64,000 bases of DNA, from NCBI GenBank assembly GCA_023614405.1, contig CM042689.1, positions 305,575,132 through 305,639,131 on the forward strand. Direction: 5' to 3'. The notes under the pieces are model-generated. The model was not told the origin of the DNA and ran no database searches. It was given only the letters and a program-made list of their open reading frames with translations. Shown here in pieces: positions 35,793 through 48,393 of the stretch; the stretch's first letter is position 1; every line of letters starts with the position of its first letter. The position numbers were made by a program, and so were the translations under genes. This DNA is from Avena insularis. Taxonomy: Eukaryota; Streptophyta; Magnoliopsida; Poales; Poaceae.

Positions 35793-36303
35793 AAAACACT
35801 TTGTAATCTTTGTTTCACCTTTGGCGTGTGCACCGAAAACTTGGTGATGTAACTTAAGGCAGAAAACAATGATTGTTATGTCCTGCTACTTAAGAACTAA
35901 TTCCCAGCCTGTATATATTTTTAAGCAAGTGCTGGCTTATCCATTACTCTGGTTCTTATGCTTGACTTTTCGTGAGTCGGAAGACTCGTTGTCGGAACCA
36001 TGCGCTTAGGTGATGATGCCCAATGGCACCGTGAATAACCCGAACACAAAATCGCCGACAACAAGTGCCAAAAGTCACTACTCTAGAATCCACATAAAAA
36101 CGACAAAGAACGTGTAGACTAGAAAACTTAAGCTAACGCCCGTAGGCGGAATTTTCACAAGTGCAAACGCAAGACTTGTGCATAAAGGTTTTTACATGAT
36201 CCAAAAATGAACACTAAAGGAGGTAAAAGGCTCAGCATTATGAGTGAACCAAAGAGCTTTATTTCATTGATCATATAAGAGGTACACAATTAGATAAAAA
36301 ATG
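35793..36303. other. Non-coding spacer between antisense gene and pol of G
   Basis: The two convergent genes of G end 511 bases apart here. I see no ORF and no clear polyadenylation signal. Transcripts from both sides could overlap in this stretch. Confidence 0.6.
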
Positions 36304-36687
36304 CTAAGTGTAGAAAGGACGTAGCTGTGCTATGTTCCATGGCCGATCAAGCTCCGGGTAGTCATCATCCGGGTCATGTCGCTTACGCTTATGATCCTCG
36401 TTGGGTCTATCCTTGAGTTCACGATTGTCAACAAGGTAGTAAGACCCATTGAGTAGCGGCTTGCTTATGATGAACGGTCCTTCCCATGGCGGGGATAATT
36501 TGTGCGACTTCTTATGCTTAAGTCGGAGCACCAAATCCCCCTCTTTAAATGAGCAATGCCGAACGCGGCGACTATGGTAGCTGCGTAGCTTCTGCTGGTA
36601 GATGGCGGATCTTTGGCATGCCAAAACGCGCTCCTCCTCGAGAAGGTCCACATCTAGGCGTCTGGATTCTTCAGCGTCATCTTCGTC
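36304..36687 (-). pseudogene. pol: G pol, integrase C-terminal end
   Basis: It is in the same frame as the integrase upstream but separated by TAA at 36688-36690. It includes the GPF-type module (KLSPPWEGPFII) and ends RPWNIAQLRPFYT, the usual end of Tat integrases. This C-terminal part helps DNA binding and target choice. Confidence 0.85.
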
Positions 36688-38036
36688 TTAGGCGGCAACT
36701 CTTGGTGCATCGTGGAGGATGTCGGAAGGTAAGATGGCTTCTGCTCCGTATACCATGAAGTAAGGGGTGTAGCCGGTGGATCTGTTGGGTGTAGTTCGTA
36801 AACTCCACAGCACAGATGGTAATTCTTCCGCCCAGGATCCAGTTGCTCTATGTAGCGGTGCCTCAAGACGCGGCTTGATTCCCTGCAGAATTAATCCATT
36901 GGCTCGCTCAACCTGACCACTGGATTGTGGGTGTGCCATAGATGCAAGGTCAAGTCGGATGCCTTTGTCCCAGCAATAGGCCTCCACTTCTCCGAGTGAC
37001 AAGTTGCTTCCGTTGTCGGTGATGATGCTATGTGGGAGACCAAATCTCACTACTAGATCCCGGACAAACCTGAGGGCAGTTGCCCCATCAAGCTTTCTAA
37101 TGGGTTTAGCTTCTATCCATTTGGTGAATTTTTCAACTGCTACAAGCAGATGCGTAAATCCACACGGTGCCGTCTGTAACGGTCCCACCATGTCTAGCCC
37201 CCAGACTGCAAACGGCCAAGTTATTGGTATTGTTCGCAATTCTTCAGCAGGAACATGTGGTTGTCGGGCATAATACTGGCATCCCGTGCATGTCTCAACC
37301 AGCTTGTCGGCGTCCGCCTTCGCGGTCAGCCAGTATAATCCTTGGCGAAAGGCTTTCGCGACCAATGATCGGGGAGCGGCGTGATGCCCGCAATCTCCGA
37401 GATGGATCTCGCGCAGGATTTCCATACCTTCTAGCTGGGAAACATACTTTAAGTATACACCAGTAGTGCTCCTTTTATAGAGTTGCCTATTGATTATGGT
37501 ATAACCCTTTGCTCGCCGTACTATTTGCCGTCTTTCGACCTCGTCGTCGGGAAAAGTTCCGTGTTCGAGATACTCCATGAACGGTTTTGTCCAAGCCGGA
37601 GGGATCTTTGTCACCATGTTGACGAAAGAGTCAGCTATATCCGGGTTGTCGATGTCAGCACCCTTCACGGATGGTGTGCGTAGATGTTCTAAGAAAACTC
37701 CTGGCAGAATTCGCTTGCGCCCTGATCCAAGTTTAGATAGCAGATCAGCCGCCTCGTTTTTCTCCCTAGTCACATACTTGACTTCGTAGCCCAAGAAACT
37801 CTTGGCTATCTCGTCCACTTCGTCTCGATATGCCGCCATCATAGGGTTCCGCGCATTCCAGGTGCCAGCCACCTGCTGGGCAACCAAGTCGGAATCTCCA
37901 CAGCAAACTATGCGCTTGATGCCAATATCTTTGGCTACACGTAGTCTATGAATGAGTGCTTCATACTCCGCCATATTGTTTGTAGCCTCGAAGTGGATCT
38001 GCAGAACGTAGTGTAGCTTGTATCCTTTTGGTGACT
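36688..38036 (-). pseudogene. pol: G pol, archaeal-type RNase H and integrase
   Basis: The frame is open from the stop at 38036 down to 36688. The first part (NMAEYEALIHRL, GDSDLVAQQV, REKNEAADLLSKL) is the second, archaeal-type RNase H found in Tat elements. Integrase follows, with the H-H-C-C finger (GDCGHH ... CTGCQYY at about 37265-37420) and catalytic D, D and E in GLDMVGPL, ITDNGSN and GQVERANG. All three catalytic residues are present. The frame is identical to the neighbouring parts on both sides, so only point stops separate them. Confidence 0.9.
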
Positions 38037-38476
38037 ATAGCAATACACCAGCCCTCGAGCCGTTGAGCAACTTTGATCCGTCAAAGTGCATCACCCAGTA
38101 CTCTGGTTCTTGCAACGGAGTAGCATCTGGCATCTCCGTCCAATCTGCAATAAAATCCTCCAAGGCTTGTGACTTGATAGCGTCGCGTCTCTTGTAGGTG
38201 ATCTCAAAGGCAGCAAGTAAAATGCCCCAGTTCGCGACCCTTCCTATAGCGTCGCTATTATTGATAATGTCGGACAGTGGAGTCTTGCTCACCACTGTGA
38301 TTGGGTGCTCCTGAAAGTAATGCCTCAGCTTCCGAGAAGCGAGGAATACTCCATAAGCTATCTTTTGGTAGTGCGGGTAATGCTGCTTGGACTCAGTCAA
38401 GACCTCGCTTACGTAGTAAACTGGTCGTTGAACTCCGTACTCATGGCCTGGTTCCTTCCGCTCTACCACGACGACG
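38035..38476 (-). pseudogene. pol: G pol, RNase H and start of the archaeal-type RNase H
   Basis: RPVYYVSEVLTESKQHYPHYQKIAYG is the Gypsy RNase H C-terminal half. YWVMHFDGS near the end opens the archaeal-type RNase H with its first Asp. TAG at 38035-38037 interrupts it. The right edge is the N insertion; the frame continues at 46696 once N and one CGACG are taken out. Confidence 0.88.
38472..38476. repeat. Target-site duplication of N, left copy
   Basis: CGACG, identical to 46691-46695. The neighbouring CGACGACG triplets leave a small register ambiguity. Confidence 0.9.
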
Positions 38477-40128
38477 TGAAGGGAATATGCCCGAGAGGCA
38501 ATAATAAAGTGGTTATTATCGTATTCCTTATTTATGATAAATGTTTATTTTACATGCTATAATTGTATTAATACGGAAACGTTAATACATGTGTGTTTAA
38601 TAAACAAAAAGGAAGTTCCTAGTTATGCCTCTCTTATAAACTAGCTCGTTGATTAACATGATGATCAAAGTTTCCTGATCATGGACATTGGATGTTGTTA
38701 ATAACAAGGTCACAACATTAGTGTAATGATGTGATGAACATTCATCCGAAGTATAGCATTACGATCAAAGTAATTGAGTTTATGTTGCTATAACAACTTA
38801 CGAAGTGATCCTAATCCTTAGACCATGAGATCATGTCAATCACTAACACCGGAAGAGTTTCTTGATAACATCAAACGTCACACCGTAACAGGGTGATTAT
38901 AAAGATGGATTCAGAACTACTAAAGTGTTATGTTGAGGCCCATGGATCGAGAGTGGAATTTGTTCATCCCGATGACGGATAGATATACTCTGGGCCCTCT
39001 CGGTGATATCACATTGATTAGCTTGCAAGCAAGTGATTTGATCACTAGAATGTTATATCACGGGAACGAGAAAAGAGTGCATGTCGGTAACGAGATCAAA
39101 CTAGGTATGGAGATACCGATGATCGAATCTCGGACATGTAATATATCGTGAAACAAAGGGATTAAGATACTAGCGTAAAAGGTTCCGACGATCACAAGAA
39201 AGTCATCGTTGAATGTGTGGGAGTCAGTATGGGTCTCCAGATCCCGCTTCTGATTATTGATATGAGAGGAGTCTCCATCATGTCCGCATTATTCTCGAAC
39301 CGTAGGGTGACACACTTAAGAGACACCGACATCCATTTGGAGCAAAAGTTTCATGCCGAAAAGAATAACAAGCGCAGGAATTTATTTCACTAGATACCGA
39401 AACGGGTTTTCGGGTGAAATTGTAGAAAGTGTTTCTGCATGTGAAATGAAATACTAGCAAGGGGTTTTATGTGAATGTTTGTCATTAAAGTAATTGACAA
39501 AATTCTGAATAAATAAAAGGAGTTTTATTTAATGAGAGTTTGCATTAAATTTGGTGGAAATTTAATGGGAATTTGAGTGGGTTTTTGAGTGGAGGGAATT
39601 GAAAGGCATTTGAGTGAGTGGAGTGTCCACCCACATGAATGTGGAAGAGGTGGGGGCAGCCCCATGGCTGGGCGCATGGCCCCTTGGGTGCCCCCCCTCT
39701 CCCTATAAAAGGATCCCCCCTCCCTCTCTCTCACTCACACCTCCTCGTGAAGGATCTCTCTCCCCCTCTAGAATTTATCCCCCATGGTCTCGGACTAGTG
39801 AGATACATGTTCCCAGTGGCTTTTCGGCAAGAAAGAGTTGTGCTTCCGCTGCATCGCTGGAGCGAGGAGGCGGAGGTTGCTCGGTGCCTCGAACGTGTGT
39901 GCGAGCACGGATGCGCTGCTATTTTGCGGCGCTAGGACTTCCTCTCGATCTTGAGATCGGCAAGAGATCGTCTACATCAACCACGAGTTTGGACTCGTTA
40001 AGCTTTGTCGGTCTTCAAGGGTATGTTCTCTACGGATATACATCCGCCCGTTGTTTGTATCTAGTAGATAGATCTTGGTACATAGTTCCCATCGTAGGAA
40101 ATTTTTTGTTTTCTATGCGAACCCTACA
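38477..40128 (+). repeat. N 5' LTR
   Basis: 1652 bp from TGAAGGGAATATGCC to CCCTACA. The TATA box (TATAAAA) is at 39704-39710 in CCCTATAAAAGG. Frames 39614-40174, 39639-39935 and 38930-39151 are chance frames repeated in the 3' LTR. Confidence 0.95.
39704..39710 (+). promoter_or_regulatory. TATA box of N 5' LTR
   Basis: TATAAAA followed after about 25 bases by a CT-rich run (CCTCCCTCTCTCTCACTCAC), the likely start region. An identical box is at 46263-46269. Confidence 0.75.
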
Positions 40129-40130
40129 AA

Positions 40131-40143
40131 GGGTATCAGAGCC
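40131..40143 (+). other. Primer binding site of N
   Basis: GGGTATCAGAGCC lies two bases after the LTR end and is complementary to the 3' end of initiator Met tRNA apart from the first base (usual TGGTATCAGAGC). Confidence 0.85.
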
Positions 40144-43100
40144 GGATCTATGCGTAGATACTTTGCACGGGTAGTACACATATGAGTATGTGGGCGATGA
40201 TGATCATTTTATTTCTTCTTAGTTGTACTTTGGATATTGGTGGCATAGTGGGATGAAGCGGCCCGGACAAACTTTACATGTCCTCGCACATGAGACGTGT
40301 TCCACGCTTGACATGCAACTAGTTTTGCATAAGTGGCTAGCGGGTGTCTGTCTCTCCTACTATAGTCAATATCTAATTTGCAACGAGTTGTCAACAATTT
40401 GGTTATCCTCGTTGTGGTTCATGTTCGTAGGTAAGAACGGTTCTATCTTCGAAAGCCCTAAGCCACGTAAAACTTGCAATGGATAAATTAGAGGCGTCTA
40501 GTTTAGATTGTTGCTGGGCTAGTGTTATGATATGGTGATGTTGTAAGTAGAAGTATGAGATGATACTCTTACAACACACATAGCGTGTAAGTTCCATAGA
40601 CCTTGGCCTTACACATAAAGGTATGATAGAGATCATATTATGGTGCACATGATGGAGATCATATGCGGGAACCATATCATTTCACTTATAAACATGTGAT
40701 GTTTGATTGCATCTTATATTGCTTGTTTGGCGTTTTATTAGCATAATAAGATGATCCCTCATTTAGATATCAAGATAAGAATGTGTTCTTCCTTAAGTAT
40801 GCACCGACAATGTTTCGTCGCTTCAAGACATCACGTGATGATCGGGTGTACTTGAATCCACGAGCATATCTCGGGTGTAAGACAATTACACACGCGAATA
40901 CTAAGGTTCTTACTTGGCGAGCCTAGCATGTATAGACATGGCCTCGGAACACGGACCGAAAGGTTAAGCATGAGTCATATGTTTTTGATATGATGACCAT
41001 ATGGATGCTCGCCTTTGAAGCTACACCGACTCACGTGATGATCGGACTTGGTGTAGTGGATTTGGTTCATGTAATCACCAAAAAGACACGAGGGATATCG
41101 TTTTTGAGTGGGAGTTCATTTCTAATTTGGATTAGTAGAACTCAATTTATCATAAAATTAAATCAAAGTGAATTTGCATAATTTGTTGTAGTCATTGGCA
41201 TTCGTTCACCACCTTATGCATAGTTGTAATTGAGATAATAGAACTATAGAATTCTGGATATATACTTTACGAACTGGTATCGTATTGTGTTGAGTGCCAA
41301 TCCAAAGTTTAAAGTCCTATTGCAAACTTTCAGCAAACTCTGTTTACTCTGTGAAATTTAATAATTGGTATAAAATCGAGAGTAACAATTCCAGTGTTAG
41401 TATCTTAAGTATCATGTTTGCCTCCATGATTCTTGATTGTTTTAATATCAAGTTTATCTAGGAGCTGAAAGAATTGTTTCAGAAACCATCATGTGTGGCA
41501 GGTATAACGATATCTGAAACAATTTTTTGGTTGCAATATGATAGAGTATAATATATGTTCTCATATTGGATGAGAATTTACGAAGGTTGGAGATGCTAGA
41601 CATCCTAATCATCCAAAAGGGTTTTGGAAAGTAATGTTATACTCACGATTCGCCTTTATAAGCTACAGTAGCTTGATCATGAAAGTCGTCATGATAAGGG
41701 TGAATAGAATATGTATGTAAAATGTTTACTACACTAAAATATTACTAAAGAATGGATTTTGAAAGAATACCGATCATTTTGATGATGGTGATCTACTTCA
41801 AAGTGCAAGTCCAAAGGTATTATTATTTGAATATACACGCTTTGGACTATGTGTCATATATATGGCGCCACTTTTGATGTTGATAGATTCTTTTAAAAAG
41901 GAAAAGGAAATGCTGAAAGAGAATCTATAAAATATATTTGGCAGAAAAGAAAAGATTGGAAATATCCAATTTAGGTATATATATGATATACATGTTATGG
42001 TTGTATTCTTTGCTTGTTAAACAATGTGGTTCTTGGGTATTGGATACCGAATTGGTTGGTATGAAATTTCATACGGAACAACGCAATTCATGAACCACAA
42101 TGGCCTAAGTAACTAGTAAGAGAATATGTGATGATGTTCATTGAAAACAAACAAACTGTTGTTTGTATTTCTCGTTGATATCAAAGCTTGACTTTAAGAT
42201 TTGTTTTAATAATTGTTATTTAAATCTGGTATTATGAGAACAAAGGTTGTTCAAATAATTACCGTATTCCATATAAGATGGATGATTTACAAATCTAGTT
42301 GGAGAAATCACATCCATAAAACCTAATGCTAAAATGTCGCAAGACAAATGATTGAAAGATCACTTATGAAGTGACATCGCTGTTTAAATTATATTGGAAA
42401 TAAAACATGAAGAAACTCCATTTTCATGGATTTTTGGAGTCTTTGATTTGATCAAGTGACGCTTGTGAGACTTTCCTCGGGATAATTAAAACTTCGTTCA
42501 AATGCCAAAGAAGAACGATCGACTAAAATATTGGAATTTATACATATTGATGTATGTAGTCCATTATGTATAGTCGTAAGCGATGGGTTTCAACTTCATA
42601 TACTTTCTCCGGAAATTTGAGTGAATGTTCACTTAATGAGAAAGAAGTATGAAATATTTGAAAACGTTCAAAGAATTTCAAGATGAAGTGAAAATCATTG
42701 TGACAAGAAAATAAATGGTTTATGATTTTATCGTAAGGGATATATTTGAGTTACAAGTGTAACAAGAAAATAAATAAATTATGATTTTATCATGAAGGGA
42801 TTTATTTGAGTTGCAAGTTTAGCAAAACACCTAGATTTACATATCCTGAAACACCATAGGAGTATGGAATGTTTGAGATTTGTAATGAAACCTTGTTTGA
42901 CATGGTAGGATCAAAGGTGTTATTTATAAAACTGCCATTATGTTTTAAAAGATTAAAGCTTTAGAGACTACCGCTTTTACACTAAAAAGAGCTCCATATT
43001 GATCCGTTGAAATGACACCATGGAAGTTATGGTTTGGGGTAAAACCCAAGTTGTCATTTCTTAAATTTTGGTATGCTAAACATAAGTAAGATGTTTACAA

Positions 43101-45029
43101 CCGAAGTCGGATGAGCATGTCTTTGTATGTTATTTCGAATAACAATTGGTTATTCCTCCATAACACCAAGGACAAAGGGGTTTGTCGATTGAAATATGAA
43201 GTTTCTTGAAGAAGGAATTTTTCGTAAAAGTTAAGTGGGAGGACAATAGAACTTTGATAAGGTTAACGAACCTTAGCTATATGAGCTGAGTTGCGCAGCG
43301 CCGGAAATCGTTCCGAAGGCTGCCATAATGCTCATAGCTTATGTGCCTCAAAGGTTGTGGTCACGGAGATCTAAGTTCCTATTGAACCAAGAAGGTCGGT
43401 TAAACAATCAAATGCTAAGATTTGAGAGTAAATCATTATTGTCTGACAATGATGAACCGACTACATGCAAAGAAGCGATGATGGGCCCTGACTCCATCAA
43501 TGGCTTGAAGCCATAAAATCCGTGATAGTTCCATACACGAGAAATCAAGTTTTGAACTTGGAAGACCCTCCGGAAAGGTGTAAAAACCTATCGGTCATAT
43601 TTGGATCTATAAAGAAACAGACATGGATGTTTCACATCTATGAAATAGTCGACATGTCGTAAAGTATTTTACGACAATGTTCAAGGAGTTGACTATGACA
43701 AGATTTGATCTTTCATAGCGATATTTAGTCTGGACGGATTAAAGTAGCAACCACTACATATAATTTGGTATATGGTAGATGAATAAACAAAACAAAGTTC
43801 TTCTAATAGAATGGTTACCTAGGACGTGTACATGACACGGTCCAAAGGGTTTTGTTAAATTCAAAGGATGCTAAAAGGGCATGCAAACTTCAATGGTTGA
43901 AGTAAGCATCGCGGAGTTGGAATCTTCACCATGATGAAAAATGAGTTTTTCATCAGGAGACAATGAAGATGCTTGCATTTGCAAGAAATTAAGTGGGAGC
44001 GCTGAGATATATTTCTAATACATTATGTGGAGGACATCTTGTTGATTGGAAATGATGTATCTTTTATTGACAAAGGTTAAGAATTTCATTTCGATGAAAT
44101 ACTTAGGCAAAACCCGAATATTTAGCGTGAATGTCTATAGTGGATAGACTGTGACGCCAATATGGTTGTGCCAAATATACATATATGAGATATTGAAGGA
44201 GTTCAATATAGAAACGACAAGAAACAGTTCTTGTTGCATGGAAAGTAATTGAATCAAGATTCAAGTGTATTGACACTTGATAAGTGAAACAAGATTCAAG
44301 TGCTTTGACACTTGATGAGTGAAATCACAAGGATGCTTTGATCAATCATACCATGATATGTACACATCCAGATATGTCCTATGCTCTAAGTGTTATGAGC
44401 ATATACCAGAATGAATCATAAAATGATCATTGGACGATAGTGAGGATATTCTTATGATCTTTTGGAAGAACTAAGAATATTTTTGTGTAGAGGTGACAAA
44501 CAATTACAAATAGTTCATTGTAAAGCGTTACATTGATTCTAGTTTTGTCACAAGATACAAATTAAGTTTATCTCAATTTAAACTATGGGTGGCACAATGT
44601 AATGGAAAGGAGATTCCATGATGGATTTGGATGAAATCCATAGTTGAGACATTGTGACGAATACTACAACAAAAAGGCTAAGTATATGACTGCTATAGTA
44701 GTAGCAAAGGAGGGAATTTGTGTCAAGAAGTTTGTTATCAAACTCAGGTGTGGTTATAGCATCGGCTAACACTAAAGATATATTGTATGACAATAGTATC
44801 GGCGTGTTTTAACCCCAAGGAACTAAAGGTCTCACCGAAAGACCAAATTTATACAATGCCATCTCATTGGAGAATGAGTGATGCGTGAGCAAAGACATGA
44901 AATACACACGGACCTAAAGCGTCAGATCCGTAGATTATGTTAACCACTTGCGATTATGTATATGGAACACCGTAAAGCCATAGGTGTTCAATACGCAAAG
45001 TTTTCAAACTAGATTATTGTCTCTAGTGC
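40144..45029 (+). pseudogene. N interior: heavily decayed Copia gag-pol
   Basis: No domain is open, but fragments can be read in changing frames. CKEAMMGPDS at about 43460-43490 matches the linker before RT in A. YVED (normally YVDD) followed by ILLIGND is at about 44024-44060. CTHPDMSYALSV at about 44360-44395 matches CTRPDVSNALSL of A. The order agrees with A. Many small deletions and AT-rich drift have removed the frames. The element could only have moved with proteins supplied by a relative. Confidence 0.8.
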
Positions 45030-45040
45030 AAGTGGGAGAC
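45030..45040 (+). other. Polypurine tract of N
   Basis: AAGTGGGAGAC lies directly before the 3' LTR and is intact. Confidence 0.9.
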
Positions 45041-46690
45041 TGAAGGAATATGCCCAGAGGCAATAATAAAGTGGTTATTATCGTATTCCTTATTTATGAT
45101 AAATGTTTATTTTACATGCTATAATTGTATTAATACGGAAACGTTAATACATGTGTGTTTAATAAACAAAAAGGAAGTTCCTAGTTATGCCTCTCTTATA
45201 AACTAGCTCGTTGATTAACATGATGATCAAAGTTTCCTGATCATGGACATTGGATGTTGTTAATAACGAGGTCACAACATTAGTGTAATGATGTGATGAA
45301 CATTCATCCGAAGTATAGCATTACGATCAAAGTCATTGAGTTTATGTTGCTACAACAACTTACGAAGTGATCCTAATCCTTAGACCATGAGATCATGTCA
45401 ATCACTAACACCGGAAGAGTTTCTTGATAACATCAAACGTCACACCGTAACAGGGTGATTATAAAGATGGATTCAGAACTACTAAAGTGTTATGTTGAGG
45501 CCCATGGATCGAGAGTGGAATTTGTTCATCCCGATGACGGATAGATATACTCTGGGCCCTCTCGGTGATATCACATTGATTAGCTTGCAAGCAAGTGATT
45601 TGATCACTAGAATGTTATATCACGGGAACGAGAAAAGAGTGCATGTCGGTAACGAGATCAAACTAGGTATGGAGATACCGATGATCGAATCTCGGACATG
45701 TAATATATCGTGAAACAAAGGGATTAAGATACTAGCGTAAAGGTTCCGGATCACAAGAAAGTCATCGTTGAATGTGTGGGAGTCAGTATGGGTCTCCAGA
45801 TCCCGCTTCTGATTATTGATATGAGAGGAGTCTCCATCATGTCCGCATTATTCTCGAACCGTAGGGTGACACACTTAAGAGACACCGACATCCATTTGGA
45901 GCAAAAGTTTCATGCCGAAAAGAATAACAAGCGCAGGAATTTATTTCACTAGATACCGAAACGGGTTTTCGGGTGAAATTGTAGAAAGTGTTTCTGCATG
46001 TGAAATGAAATACTAGCAAGGGGTTTTATGTGAATGTTTGTCATTAAAGTAATTGACAAAATTCTGAATAAATAAAAGGAGTTTTATTTAATGAGAGTTT
46101 GCATTAAATTTGGTGGAAATTTAATGGGAATTTGAGTGGGTTTTTGAGTGGAGGGAATTGAAAGGCATTTGAGTGAGTGGAGTGTCCACCCACATGAATG
46201 TGGAAGAGGTGGGGGCAGCCCCATGGCTGGGCGCATGGCCCCTTGGGTGCCCCCCCTCTCCCTATAAAAGGATCCCCCCTCCCTCTCTCTCACTCACACC
46301 TCCTCGTGAAGGATCTCTCTCCCCCTCTAGAATTTATCCCCCATGGTCTCGGACTAGTGAGATACATGTTCCCAGTGGCTTTTCGGCAAGAAAGAGTTGT
46401 GCTTCCGCTGCATCGCTGGAGCGAGGAGGCGGAGGTTGCTCGGTGCCTCGAACGTGTGTGCGAGCACGGATGCGCTGCTATTTTGCGGCGCTAGGACTTC
46501 CTCTCGATCTTGAGATCGGTAAGAGATCATCTACATCAACCACGAGTTTGGACTCGTTAAGCTTTGTCGGTCTTCAAGGGTATGTTCTCTACGGATATAC
46601 ATCCGCCCGTTGTTTGTATCTAGTAGATAGATCTTGGTACATAGTTCCCATCGTAGGAAATTTTTTGTTTTCTATGCTGCGAACCCTACA
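45041..46690 (+). repeat. N 3' LTR
   Basis: 1650 bp, nearly identical to 38477-40128. It ends GCTGCGAACCCTACA where the 5' copy lacks GCT. Chance frames at 45492-46733 mirror those of the 5' LTR. Confidence 0.95.
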
Positions 46691-46695
46691 CGACG

Positions 46696-47430
46696 ATGCT
46701 GATAACCCGGTTGGTTTACGCCATGTAAATTAACAGGGGGTCACCAGGCTCGGGTGCTGCAAGGATGGGCGCTGAGGAAAGAATCTCCTTGAGCTGCTTC
46801 AATGCTGCATCTGCTTCGTCTGTCCAAGTGAATTTGTCTGCCTTCTTCAGCAACTTGTACAGCGGCAAAGCCTTCTCTCCAAGTCGGCTGACGAACCGAC
46901 TAACTGCTGCAACACAACCTGTTAGTCGTTGAATGTCCTTTAGGCATGTCGGACGGTTTATGTTTAAGATGGCCTTGATTTTCTCCGGGTTGACCTTGAT
47001 TCCGCGCTGGGAAACGATGAAGCCCAACAATTTGCCGGCTGGAACCCCGAAGACGCACTTCTTAGGGTTGAGCCTCATGTTGTATTTCCAGAGATTATCA
47101 AAGGTTTCTTTTAAGTCGGAGATTAAGTCGTTTGATTTTTTAGACATCATCGCGATATCGTCCACATAGGCGTGAACGTTCCGACCAATTTGGTCGTGAA
47201 GGCAACGTTGCATTGTCCGCTGGTAGGTGGCACCTGCGTTTTTCAGCCCAAAGGGCATCGTGACATAGCAAAACGTGCCGTATGGGGTAGTGAACGAAGT
47301 GGCCAATTGGTCCGACTTCCTCATCTTGATCTGGTGGTATCCTGAGTATGCATCGAGAAAATACAAAAGTTCCGAGCCAGCCGTCGAGTCAATGACTTGG
47401 TCAATGCGAGGCAAAGCAAACGGATCTTTG
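46696..47430 (-). pseudogene. pol: G pol, RT core and start of RNase H
   Basis: This is the Gypsy reverse transcriptase: PRIDQVID, FLDAYSGYHQI, TPYGTFCYVTMPFGLKNA, the catalytic YVDD (HAYVDDIAM, about 47150-47165), LGFIVSQRGI, then the connection and RNase H start (FTWTDEADAALKQLK). TAA at 46716-46718 ends the frame just before the N insertion. RT copies element RNA into DNA. Confidence 0.9.
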
Positions 47431-47839
47431 GGTAATCAACGCACATTCTTAATTCATTGGTTCCCTTTTTGGGGATAAGTACAGGATTGGCCACCCATCG
47501 GGTGTGAAGGACTTCTCGGATAAACCCAGCCTTAAGTAACCTAGCTATCTCTTTGCCAATGGCGTGTATCTTCTCATATTCGAAGCGTCGTAGAGGTTGT
47601 TTCACTGGTTTACATTTTGGATCTATGTTTAGGCTGTGCTCGGCGAGTTCCCTAGGTACACCTTTCATGTCGGCAGGTTGCTAGGCAAAGATGTCCCTAT
47701 TCTCACGGAGGAACTCGACGAGTGCACTTTCCTATTTGGGATCCAGGTTCGTCCCAATGGCGACGGTCTTGGAGGCATCGCCTACCACAAGTTCCATGGC
47801 GGCCTTGAACACAGGAGCGGAGTCGGAGATCTGTTTCTT
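47431..47839 (-). pseudogene. pol: G pol, RT N-terminal part
   Basis: It shows LNIDPKCKPVKQPLRRF, GFIREV, WVANPVLIPKKG and LRMCVDY, the standard start of Gypsy RT. Right after VDY the usual TDLNKA segment is missing and the frame changes to that of 46716-47414, so about 20 bases were deleted near 47430. That loss removes part of the active domain. Confidence 0.85.
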
Positions 47840-48364
47840 CTACGCGGGCATTTCTGAGTCATTGACCTTGCTCTGGATCTCTTTGAATTCTTCGCTGTAG
47901 AGGACAGCTTCTGCAACGGCTGCTTCATTGATCTCGCAATCCCTTGCCTTGGTAAAGCTTCCGGATACGGTGATGACACCGTTTGGTCCGGGTATCTTGA
48001 GCTTGTTGTAGACGAAGCATGGGTTGGCCATGAACGTGTGGAATATGTCGCGGCCGAATATGATGTTGTACACGCTCTTGAAGGGGACCACCCCAAATGT
48101 CATGCGCTCTTGGCAGTAATTATTAACATCGCCAAAGGCTACCTGAAGTGTAATGCACCCAAGGGACCGAGCCTCCCGACCAGGAACTACGCCATGGAAA
48201 ACGGTGTTGGTCCGCCTTAGGTTTGCCTCCGTGAAGTTCATCTTCTGCAGTGTATCCAGGTACATGATGTTGATGCTGCTTCCACTATCCACCATGCACT
48301 TGGTGAACTCCACGCCGTCAATCAATGGGTTGATGACCATGGCGTACTGGTTCTCCGTGGGCAC
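47840..48364 (-). pseudogene. G protease region
   Basis: This is a retropepsin-like aspartic protease that would cut the polyprotein. The active site is VDSGSS (about 48278-48295), followed by SLGCITLQVAFG and IIFGRDIFH. The frame of 174 codons ends TAG at 47840; it is shifted relative to gag upstream. Confidence 0.85.
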
Positions 48365-48393
48365 AAGGTCTGGGTGGTCCGTCCTGTCCCAAG

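Larger units (their letters stand above)
38477..46690 (+). mobile_element. N: complete BARE/Angela-like Copia element with decayed interior
   Basis: 8214 bp. 5' LTR 38477-40128, PBS 40131-40143, interior, PPT 45030-45040, 3' LTR 45041-46690, flanked by a perfect CGACG duplication. The LTRs differ by only about five substitutions and a few short indels by eye. The 4.9-kb interior has no frame longer than 87 codons, yet traces of gag-pol remain. It is the only element besides the solo LTR and LINE whose two ends are both in the window. Confidence 0.95.

Noticed and set aside
39614..40174. 186-codon ORF found twice (also 46173-46733)
   Set aside because: Same reason: duplicated LTR sequence of N, spanning TATA box and transcription start; the ends differ because they run into different flanks.
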